Source: CAZGYE01 sp964530165 (GTDB lineage: Bacteria; Planctomycetota; Planctomycetia; Planctomycetales; Planctomycetaceae). From it: a stretch of DNA of 6,038 bases. This document shows positions 1 to 5,415 of this stretch, piece after piece. Each line of letters starts with the position of its first letter. Position 1 is the first letter of the stretch. Both the position numbers and the translations under genes were made by a program. Where the stretch lies: assembly GCA_964530165.1 (NCBI GenBank), contig CAZGYE010000328.1:1-6038 (forward strand), read 5' to 3'. The notes below the pieces were generated by a model that was given only the letters and a program-made list of their open reading frames with translations, was not told the origin of the DNA and ran no database searches.

Positions 1-1260
1 AACCGGTCCCGTTACGAGGTGGCAAACAACAGTTACGCCCGAGGCATTGTCACCACGCTGGCAAACGACCTGGTAGGAACCGGGCCCCGGCTCCAACTCC
101 TCACCGTTGACCCGGATGCGAATCGGGCGCTCGAACGGGAGTTCATGCTCTGGGCCAAAGAGATCGGACTCGCCGAGAAATTGCGAACGATGCGCGTGGC
201 CAGGGCGCAGGACGGCGAGGCGTTCGGCATTCTGACCAGTAACCCGCAACTGCAGACGCGGGTGAATCTCGACTTGAAACTGATCGAGGCGGACCAGGTC
301 ACGACGCCCGACCTCAATCCGCTGGCGTCCAATGCCGTCGACGGGATCGTCTTCGACGACGCCGGCAACCCCATCGAATACCACACGTTGAAACATCATC
401 CGGGCGAAGCACGGGTCGGCGTGCCGTCGCTTAACAGTTATGACCGCATTCCCGCAGAGTCTGTGCTGCATTGGTTTCGCACCGACCGGCCGGGCCAGTC
501 GCGGGGCATTCCGGCCATCATGCCCGCGCTCCCGCTGTTCGCGCAACTCCGCCGGTTTACACTCGCGGTGCTGGCCGCCGCTGAAACAGCCGCCGACTTC
601 GCCGGCATCCTCTACACCGACGCCCCGGCCAACGGCGAGGCGGACGCGGCCGAACCGTTCGAGCCGATCGAACTCGAAAAACGGGCGCTGTTGACCATGC
701 CGGGTGGCTGGAAGATGAGCCAGATGGAGGCGGAACAGCCGGCGACGACGTATGGTGAGTTCAAACGCGAAATCCTCAACGAGATTGCCCGATGCCTCAA
801 TATGCCCGCCAACGTCGCGCGGGCCGATTCGTCGGGCTACAACTACGCCTCCGGCCGACTCGACCATCAGACGTACTTCAAATCGATCCGCGTCGAGCAG
901 TCGCATCTTGAGATTGCCGTTCTGGACCCCATTCTTGCCGCTTGGCTCGATGAAGCGGCGCTGATTCCCGGTCTGATCCCCGACGGTATGCCACCCATCG
1001 CCTCGTGGGAACACCAGTGGTTTTGGGAGGGGCGGGAACATGTTGATCCCGCGAAGGAAGCCTCGGCCCAGGCGACCCGTCTGACCAGCCACACGACGAC
1101 GCTTGCTGAGGAATACGCCCGTCGCGGTCTCGATTGGGAGGAGCAGGTGCGACAGCGTGCCAAGGAACTCTCGCTGTTGACGGAACTCGGCATCACCGCC
1201 GCAGCGCCCGCCGAAACGCAAACGCCGGCCGCCGTGCTAAGTGATGGAGGACAACGATGA
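1..1260 (+). CDS. Phage portal protein, lambda gpB-like, 5' end cut by window
   Basis: This is the portal protein, which forms the ring at the unique head vertex through which DNA is packaged and to which the connector attaches. The frame is open from base 1 (reading NRSRYEVANN), so the GTG at 19 is not the true start. The RSR-x5-NN-(S/P)-YA-x-G pattern running into LVGTGPRLQ is typical of lambda-type portals (Phage_portal_2 family). Other family landmarks are the DGEAFGIL stretch near 211-234, LIEADQV near 280-300, the DRPGQSRGIP motif at 484-513, and SSGYNYASGRLDHQ at 829-870. The C-terminal part has VDPAKEA followed by a helical RRGLDWEEQ segment. About 419 residues are present; family members are usually around 500, so the N-terminal 60-100 residues are probably missing to the left. 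The stop overlaps the next start by 4 bases, implying coupled translation. No frameshift is seen. Confidence 0.94.
   Translation, partial: NRSRYEVANNSYARGIVTTLANDLVGTGPRLQLLTVDPDANRALEREFMLWAKEIGLAEKLRTMRVARAQDGEAFGILTSNPQLQTRVNLDLKLIEADQVTTPDLNPLASNAVDGIVFDDAGNPIEYHTLKHHPGEARVGVPSLNSYDRIPAESVLHWFRTDRPGQSRGIPAIMPALPLFAQLRRFTLAVLAAAETAADFAGILYTDAPANGEADAAEPFEPIELEKRALLTMPGGWKMSQMEAEQPATTYGEFKREILNEIARCLNMPANVARADSSGYNYASGRLDHQTYFKSIRVEQSHLEIAVLDPILAAWLDEAALIPGLIPDGMPPIASWEHQWFWEGREHVDPAKEASAQATRLTSHTTTLAEEYARRGLDWEEQVRQRAKELSLLTELGITAAAPAETQTPAAVLSDGGQR
1246..1260 (+). promoter_or_regulatory. Ribosome binding site and ATGA stop-start overlap of the protease/capsid gene
   Basis: GGAGG at 1246-1250 lies six bases before the ATG at 1257. 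The portal stop TGA (1258-1260) overlaps that ATG. This fixes the start of the 683-residue fusion and suggests that translation of the capsid gene is coupled to that of the portal. Confidence 0.85.
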
Positions 1261-3308
1261 CGAATGACGCGAGTGAATTGCGACTCGTCAGTCCCGTCGA
1301 GTTGACGGTTGAAGCCGCCGGCGATGACGGCCAGGAGCGGCCCGCGCTCGTTCACGTCGCCGCATACAGCGGTGGTCTGATGACCGTGGCCGGTTTCGGG
1401 CCGGTCGTGATCGATATCGAAGGGATCGAATCACCGGACAATGTGCCGTTGCTGGCGGATCATGAAAACCGAATTGACGCCGTGCTCGGAAGTGGGACAC
1501 CAACGCGCATCAACGGGCGGCTGTCGATCGATGGGACGCTCTCGCGAACCAACGATCGCGCCCGCCGTGTGATCGAGTTGCACCGTGACGGCGTGCCCCT
1601 GCAGGCCAGCGTCGGCGCAGAGCCGATCGAAACGGAGCGGATCGCCAAGGGACGCAAAGCGGTCGTCAACGGGCGAACCGTCCGCGCCGAGAATCGGAGT
1701 TTTCTGTTGGTTCGCCGATCGCGATTGAAACACGTCGCCATCGTCCCCAACGGTGCGGACGGCAGCACCAGCATCAATATCGCGGCCCAAGCGGCCGATT
1801 CTTCGAAGGAGAAAACCGAAATGGAATTCACCAAATGGCTCGAAGCGCAAGGATTCAATCCTGACGAACTCGACGAAACACAGTCGGCCAGCTTGCAGGC
1901 GATGTACGTTGCGCAGGTCGATGGCACGGAGGGCCCCAACGTCACGGCGGGCAAGGATGTGACTCGAGCCGCCGTGGCGGACCTGCGTGCGGAACTGGCA
2001 GCCGAGACGTCTCGCGTGGCCGCGATTCGCAAGATCTGCGCCGGCCAACACGGCGACATCGAAGCGAAGGCCATCGCCGATGGCTGGGACGAAACGAAAA
2101 CGGAACTGGCGGTCTTGCGTGAAGAACGTCCGAAAGCACCGGCCATTCATGCTTCCGGCGGTGACGGACCCGTCGCGGCGGAAATCATCGAAGCGGCGTT
2201 GTGCGGAACGATGAACACGCCGGGGCGAGAAGATCACTACTCCGAGCAGACGTTGGAAGCCGCCGACAAGCAGTTCGACGGCCTCACGTTGAAAGAGCTG
2301 ATCGTCATGGCGGCACAAGCCAACGGCTACGTGGGCCGAGCGACCGTCAACTCAAAAACGCTGCCGAAACTTTTCCGGGCCGCATTCTCAGGCCTCAATG
2401 CGGCATTCAGTACGTTGTCACTCCCGGCCATTCTCTCCAACGTGGCCAACAAGGAATTGCTGGCCGGCTTCATGGAAGAGGATCAGACGTGGCGTGAAAT
2501 CTCCATCACGCGAACCGTCAGCGATTTCAAAACGGTCACCAGCTACCGCATGCTCGACGACATGGAGTACGAAGAGCTGGCTCCCGATGGCGAAATCAAG
2601 CACGGAACGCTGTCGGAAGAAACCTACACGCGGCAGGCGCGAACCTACGCCAAAATGTTCTCCCTCTCGCGGGAGAAGATTATTGACGATGACCTGGGTG
2701 CGTTCGAAGATATCCGCACGCGACTCGGTGGCGGAGCGGCTCGCAACTTCAACAGCGTCTTCTGGGCCCGGTTCATCGACAACTCGACCTTCTTTACGTC
2801 GGCCCGGTCGAACTACGTCACCGGTGCGGATTCGGCGCTGGATGTCGATGGTGTCGGACTGCAAAAGGGCATCCTCGCGTTTCGCAAACTCAAATCGACC
2901 GATGGCAAGCGGATCGGAGGCGTTCCGACCATTCTGCTGGTGCCGCCGGAACTGCAGTTCGTCGCTCAGCGGTTGTTCCAAAGCACGACGGTCAACACGG
3001 GCGGCTCGTCCACCAAAGACACCGTGCCCAATGACAACATCCACGCCGGCAAGTATCGGCCGGTTGTTGTCGACTGGCTGAGCGATGCGGCATTCACCGG
3101 CAACTCGGCCAAGGCGTGGTATCTGCTCCGCAGCCCGTCGATTCTCTCGCCGGTCGTTGTGAGTTTTCTCGACGGCATCCAGACGCCGACGGTCGACATG
3201 GCCGATGCGGACTTCAATCAACTCGGCGTGCAGTTTCGCGGCTATCACGACTTCGGTGTCGACTTCGCGGAATGGCTGGCCGGAATCAAATCCAAGGGTG
3301 AGGCGTAA
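1257..3308 (+). CDS. Prohead protease / major capsid protein fusion
   Basis: One 683-residue frame holds two head-assembly functions. Residues about 30-180 resemble HK97-type prohead proteases of the herpesvirus-assemblin-like fold (peptidase S78/U35). LLADHEN carries the likely catalytic His69, and LQASVGAEPIE carries the likely nucleophile Ser118, matching the family's SIGF-type motif. RLKHVAIVPNGAD (157-168) matches the usual E-x-S-x-VP-x-PAN strand. Residues about 189-300 are charged and mostly helical, as expected of a scaffold or delta segment. Residues about 305-683 resemble the major capsid subunit of the Mu gpT-like / HK97-fold group: ARTYAKMFSLSREKI (461 onward), GGGAARNFNSVFWARF, and the C-terminal QFRGYHDFGVDF (from 659). 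Such protease-capsid fusions are an established phage family. The start is set by GGAGG six bases upstream. An internal start at 1821 may give a separate 495-residue product. Catalytic residue assignments are by motif only. Confidence 0.92.
   Translation: MTNDASELRLVSPVELTVEAAGDDGQERPALVHVAAYSGGLMTVAGFGPVVIDIEGIESPDNVPLLADHENRIDAVLGSGTPTRINGRLSIDGTLSRTNDRARRVIELHRDGVPLQASVGAEPIETERIAKGRKAVVNGRTVRAENRSFLLVRRSRLKHVAIVPNGADGSTSINIAAQAADSSKEKTEMEFTKWLEAQGFNPDELDETQSASLQAMYVAQVDGTEGPNVTAGKDVTRAAVADLRAELAAETSRVAAIRKICAGQHGDIEAKAIADGWDETKTELAVLREERPKAPAIHASGGDGPVAAEIIEAALCGTMNTPGREDHYSEQTLEAADKQFDGLTLKELIVMAAQANGYVGRATVNSKTLPKLFRAAFSGLNAAFSTLSLPAILSNVANKELLAGFMEEDQTWREISITRTVSDFKTVTSYRMLDDMEYEELAPDGEIKHGTLSEETYTRQARTYAKMFSLSREKIIDDDLGAFEDIRTRLGGGAARNFNSVFWARFIDNSTFFTSARSNYVTGADSALDVDGVGLQKGILAFRKLKSTDGKRIGGVPTILLVPPELQFVAQRLFQSTTVNTGGSSTKDTVPNDNIHAGKYRPVVVDWLSDAAFTGNSAKAWYLLRSPSILSPVVVSFLDGIQTPTVDMADADFNQLGVQFRGYHDFGVDFAEWLAGIKSKGEA
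1806..1823 (+). promoter_or_regulatory. Internal in-frame ribosome binding site and ATG within the protease/capsid gene
   Basis: AAGGAG at 1806-1811 lies nine bases before an in-frame ATG at 1821, codon 189 of the fusion. It sits just after the last protease-like strand and before the scaffold-like segment. Initiation here would give a 495-residue scaffold-plus-capsid protein lacking the protease. The match is as good as the ribosome sites of neighbouring genes. Use in vivo is an inference. Confidence 0.55.
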
Positions 3309-3342
3309 CCGCCACAGGCGGTTCGTGCCTGGGGCAGCAGGC
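3307..3342 (+). other. Two adjacent hairpins at the end of the capsid gene
   Basis: The first is a perfect 7-bp stem AACCGCC / GGCGGTT (3307-3313 with 3317-3323) with a 3-base ACA loop; its left arm includes the last two bases of the capsid stop codon. The second has stem GCCTG / CAGGC (3327-3331 with 3338-3342) and a 6-base loop. Neither is followed by a T-run, so this is not a standard intrinsic terminator. It could protect the capsid mRNA 3' end or tune the capsid-to-cement ratio. Confidence 0.5.
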
Positions 3343-3370
3343 CAGTGAACACAAATAGGAGACCAACAAC

Positions 3371-3712
3371 ATGGCACAAGCAGTATTCATTCAAAACGGT
3401 GCGGCGGTGGACTACACGCCGGGCGCGGACGTGACAGCCGGTGACGTCGTGGTTCAGGGAGACCTGATCGGTGTCGCAAAACAGGACATCGCGGCGGGCG
3501 CCTTAGGAGCATTGGCGGTTGAAGGTGTCTTTGACTTTGCCAAGGCGACCGGCGTCGGGACGGCGATCACCATCGGGTCCATTGTCTATTGGGACGACAC
3601 TGCCGACCAGGCGACCACGAGCAGTGGGGCCGGGGCGAACAAGGAACTCGGCAAGACGGTTGCCGCCGCGGGCGACAACGACACCACGGTTCGTGTCCGC
3701 GTGAGTCAGTGA
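3371..3712 (+). CDS. Capsid cement / decoration protein, DUF2190 family
   Basis: This 113-residue protein matches the DUF2190 family in length and pattern. It has NGAAVDYTPGADVTAGDVV near the N-terminus, then GDLIGVAKQDIAAGALG, GVFDFAKATG and IGSIVYWDD (68-76), and ends in a short valine-rich strand. Family members are small beta-rich proteins encoded next to the major capsid gene and are regarded as cement proteins that bind the outer shell after expansion, in the role of lambda gpD. Its place directly downstream of the capsid gene agrees with this. TAGGAG at 3356-3361, nine bases before the ATG, sets the start. The protein is alanine- and glycine-rich, with no signal peptide or membrane segment. 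In lambda the decoration gene D precedes capsid gene E, whereas here the cement gene follows. Confidence 0.85.
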   Translation: MAQAVFIQNGAAVDYTPGADVTAGDVVVQGDLIGVAKQDIAAGALGALAVEGVFDFAKATGVGTAITIGSIVYWDDTADQATTSSGAGANKELGKTVAAAGDNDTTVRVRVSQ

Positions 3713-3722
3713 GGAGTACTCG

Positions 3723-4106
3723 ATGGTCGATTTACTCGAACAGGCCTCGAACTGGCTCGAAGACCAGCGGACCGAACACACGTCGCGCACGGTGACCTAC
3801 GAGCGCGGCGCGGCAACGGTCGCCATTCAGGCCAGTATCGGCCGCACGATCTTCGACGTCGACAACGGGTTCGGCGTCGTGGAGCGGACCGAATCGCGGG
3901 ACTTTCTCGTGCTGGCTGCCGATCTGCTGCTGGCCGGTGTGCCGGTGCTTCCGGAACGGGGCGATCGTGTTCGTGAGACCCAGGGGACGACCACCTATGT
4001 CTATGAGGTGATGGCTCCGGGCAAAGAGCCGCATTACCGGTATTCCGACCCGTACCGCAAGACGCTGCGAATTCACACCAAGCAGGTTGAAGTCCAGAGT
4101 CCGTAG
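3723..4106 (+). CDS. Probable head-tail joining (head completion) protein, lambda FII-like
   Basis: I do not recognise this 127-residue protein with certainty. It begins with a short helix (VDLLEQASNWLEDQR), then alternating beta-type strands (SRTVTYERGAATVAIQASIG; RTESRDFLVLAADL), and a PERGDRVRE turn (77-85). A tyrosine-rich strand follows, ending YRKTLRIHTKQV. The layout of a small barrel with an (E/R)RGD turn before a TTYVYEVM strand recalls lambda gpFII-type head-tail joining proteins, which plug the portal-adaptor and receive the tail. Position after capsid and cement genes fits. The start is well supported: GAGGAG at 3711-3716, six bases before the ATG, directly after the cement stop. 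The last codons (VQSP and the TAG stop) fall inside an AGTCC heptad repeat, so the extreme C-terminus may have been reshaped by repeat insertion. Alternative: another head-closure or adaptor protein. Confidence 0.55.
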   Translation: MVDLLEQASNWLEDQRTEHTSRTVTYERGAATVAIQASIGRTIFDVDNGFGVVERTESRDFLVLAADLLLAGVPVLPERGDRVRETQGTTTYVYEVMAPGKEPHYRYSDPYRKTLRIHTKQVEVQSP

Positions 4107-4111
4107 TCCGG
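4091..4111 (+). repeat. Degenerate heptad repeat, AGTCCNN x3
   Basis: AGTCC occurs at 4091, 4098 and 4105, an exact 7-base period (AGTCCAG, AGTCCGT, AGTCCGG). It overlaps the last four codons and the TAG stop of the joining-protein gene. The period and composition match the heptads in the next two spacers, so it is probably an eroded member of the same family. Confidence 0.5.
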
Positions 4112-4150
4112 TGACCGGAGGACAGGCAACCAGCGTTTCGTTTCACGAAA
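4107..4150 (+). other. Spacer with two small hairpins
   Basis: Between the joining gene and the heptad repeat there are two perfect short inverted repeats: TCCGG-TGA-CCGGA (4107-4119) and TTTCGT-TTC-ACGAAA (4136-4150). Both have 3-base loops. No T-run follows, so termination is not supported. I see no open reading frame with a ribosome site here. Confidence 0.4.
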
Positions 4151-4179
4151 GACTCCAGACTCAAGGACTCCAGACTCAA
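4151..4179 (+). repeat. Heptad repeat (GACTCCA GACTCAA) x2, same strand as the downstream right arm
   Basis: The 14-base unit GACTCCAGACTCAA occurs at 4151-4164 and again at 4166-4179, separated by one G. Each unit is itself two heptads beginning GACTC. The repeat ends two bases before the ATG at 4182 and fills the place where a Shine-Dalgarno sequence would be. The same sequence occurs, reversed, at 4620-4637 and, direct, at 4665-4682. Confidence 0.85.
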
Positions 4180-4181
4180 TC

Positions 4182-4610
4182 ATGGCCATGATCACCGATA
4201 TTGCCGACGCCGTCGTCGCCGAGATCAACAGCGGCTCGTTCAGCCAGCCGGTCACCGCGCAGCGGGAATATCTGCCGGACTTCGAATTGCCGGAGATGCA
4301 GAACCTGCAGGTGACGGTCGTCCCCAAATCGGTGACGACGCTGCCGGGCGGCCGGGGACACAACCAGCACGATTACGCCATCGACGTGGCGGTGCAGCAG
4401 AAACTCCAGACCACCGGCAACGCGGAGATCGACGACCTGCTGACACTGGTCGACGAAATCGCCGATCACTTCCGCTTCAAACGATTGGGCAGCTTCCCCA
4501 ATGCGATCTGGCTGAAAACAGCGAACGAACCGGTGTACGCGCAGGAGCATCTGCAGGAGATGCGGCAGTTCACCAGCATTCTGACCTTCACGTTTCGCGT
4601 GATGAGATGA
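4182..4610 (+). CDS. Probable tail terminator / minor tail protein (gpU-like position)
   Basis: This 142-residue protein is a phage connector-region protein whose family I can only place tentatively. It opens with a helix (ITDIADAVVAEINSG), then REYLPDFELPEMQNLQVTVVPKS, a basic GRGHNQHDYAIDVAVQQKL strand, an acidic helix (IDDLLTLVDEIADHF), and a final strand pair (EMRQFTSILTFTFRVM). A helix-strand-helix-strand protein of this size, with a dimer-like DY-x-IDV strand and a terminal FTS-x-LTFTFR strand, resembles tail-terminator proteins that cap the tail tube. The position between joining and gp10-like genes agrees. There are two possible starts, 4182 and 4188. No good ribosome site is present: AAGGA at 4163-4167 is about 14 bases away and inside the heptad repeat. 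The gene is bracketed by inverted copies of the repeat. Alternative: an uncharacterised head-closure protein. Confidence 0.55.
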   Translation: MAMITDIADAVVAEINSGSFSQPVTAQREYLPDFELPEMQNLQVTVVPKSVTTLPGGRGHNQHDYAIDVAVQQKLQTTGNAEIDDLLTLVDEIADHFRFKRLGSFPNAIWLKTANEPVYAQEHLQEMRQFTSILTFTFRVMR

Positions 4611-4619
4611 CGGGAGACT

Positions 4620-4682
4620 GGAGTCTGGAGTCTGGAGTCCGGAGCAGATTTGATTTCAGGCTCTCTCCAGACTCCAGACTCC
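4620..4682 (+). repeat. 18-bp perfect inverted repeat made of heptads
   Basis: GGAGTCTGGAGTCTGGAG at 4620-4637 is the exact reverse complement of 4665-4682, with a 27-base loop between them. Each arm contains two to three heptads (TGGAGTC on the left, GACTCCA on the right), and flanking heptads are degenerate (CGGAG; CCGACTC). In mRNA it would form a long stable hairpin between two structural genes. There is no T-run after it, so it is not a typical terminator; it resembles a REP/MITE-like or mRNA-stabilising element. Confidence 0.85.
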
Positions 4683-4698
4683 CGACTCAGGGCTGACA

Positions 4699-5130
4699 AT
4701 GATCGGGATGAAGATCAACCAGGCGAAGGGACTCTTCTTCGACCGCAAGGCGGTGACGAACGCCGCCGACCGGGCGGAGCGGCGCGTTCTCTCGCGGTTC
4801 GGAGCCTTCGTCCGGCGTGGGGCGCGGTCCAGCATCCGGCGGCGGAAGTCCGTTTCCCGACCTGGTTCGCCGCCGTCGAGTCATACGGGACTGCTCAAAC
4901 GGAACATCTTCTTCATCTATGAACCCGGCCGATCGAACGTGGTGATCGGCCCGATTCTGCTCAACCGAGCGACTGATGCACCGGCACTGCTGGAACATGG
5001 CGGCACGGCGACGCGACGGCGGCGAGGCAAACGGGTGCGGGTGACCTACCGGCCACGACCCTTCATGGGACCGGCCTTCGAGCGTGAGAAACCGAAGCTG
5101 CCGCAGATGTGGCGCGACAGCGTTCGCTGA
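4699..5130 (+). CDS. HK97 gp10 / lambda Z-like tail completion protein
   Basis: This 143-residue basic protein fits the HK97-gp10-like family, whose members act at the head-tail junction as tail completion proteins. An N-terminal helix (FDRKAVTNAADRAERRVLSRFG) runs into VRRGARSSIRRRKS. It is followed by the RPGSPPSSHTGLLKRNIFF segment (54-72), which matches the family's PG-x-PP-x-xHTG-x-L(R/K) motif. VVIGPILLN (81-89) and LLEHGG (97-102) match the usual VGP and EHG/EFG motifs, and RPRPFMGPAFE (118-128) is the classic C-terminal RPFM-PA signature. The start is ATG at 4699, with AGGG at 4689-4692 six bases upstream; an in-frame ATG at 4708 is an alternative. The leader region lies just after the long inverted repeat. 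The stop is 12 bases before the next gene. Confidence 0.8.
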   Translation: MIGMKINQAKGLFFDRKAVTNAADRAERRVLSRFGAFVRRGARSSIRRRKSVSRPGSPPSSHTGLLKRNIFFIYEPGRSNVVIGPILLNRATDAPALLEHGGTATRRRRGKRVRVTYRPRPFMGPAFEREKPKLPQMWRDSVR

Positions 5131-5142
5131 TCGAGGATCGAC

Positions 5143-5415
5143 ATGACTTGTAACGGCCAGCAACATCCGACTCCGAAACCCAACGGCTACATCGTGGTGC
5201 CGAAGTGGTTTGTTTCCTTTCTCAGTTTCCTGACCTCGGTCGTCTGTGTCGGGGCAGTCTTCTGGGCCTGGTCGATCTCGAACGACGTCAGCAGCATCAA
5301 AGCGGAAATCAAGGCGACCGGTCGGTTGCGGGCGACCGAAATCGAGGATGTCCGGCGGAGGCTCGACCGGCATGACCAGTTGCTCGACCGCCTGTTCGAA
5401 CAGAGACAACGATGA
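5143..5415 (+). CDS. Small one-pass membrane protein with C-terminal coiled coil
   Basis: This is a 90-residue protein of no family I can name. Residues about 1-20 are polar and proline-rich (PTPKPNG). Residues about 22-45 (WFVSFLSF...FWAWSI) form one strongly hydrophobic membrane segment. Residues about 47-87 are charged and helical, with hydrophobics at heptad-like spacing (V49, I52, I56, I67, V70, L74, L81, L84), suggesting a coiled coil. There is no typical cleavable signal, so it is more likely a membrane anchor. GAGGA at 5133-5137, five bases before the ATG, supports the start. It overlaps the peptidase gene by ATGA, so the two are probably made together. By size and context it could be a holin-like, spanin-like or lysis accessory protein, or a membrane adaptor for the peptidase; the sequence alone does not decide. 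Its topology is the reverse of XhlA-like proteins, which have the coiled coil before the membrane segment. Confidence 0.75.
   Translation: MTCNGQQHPTPKPNGYIVVPKWFVSFLSFLTSVVCVGAVFWAWSISNDVSSIKAEIKATGRLRATEIEDVRRRLDRHDQLLDRLFEQRQR

Noticed and set aside
19..21. GTG as the true start of the portal gene
   Set aside because: The frame stays open to base 1 and the residues before the GTG (RSRYE) match the conserved portal motif, so the gene begins left of the window.
2418..3377. Long minus-strand open frame of 319 residues opposite the capsid domain
   Set aside because: It lies fully opposite a well-supported capsid gene, its translation shows no family motif, and GC-rich codon use makes such antisense frames common. 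The same applies to the frame at 1431-2318.
4091..4682. CRISPR array
   Set aside because: The units are 7 or 14 bases with no spacers of uniform length, and they lie in both orientations between structural genes.
4620..4690. Intrinsic (rho-independent) terminator
   Set aside because: The stem is long but is followed by CCGACTCAGGG, not a T-run, and a gene in the same operon follows at once.
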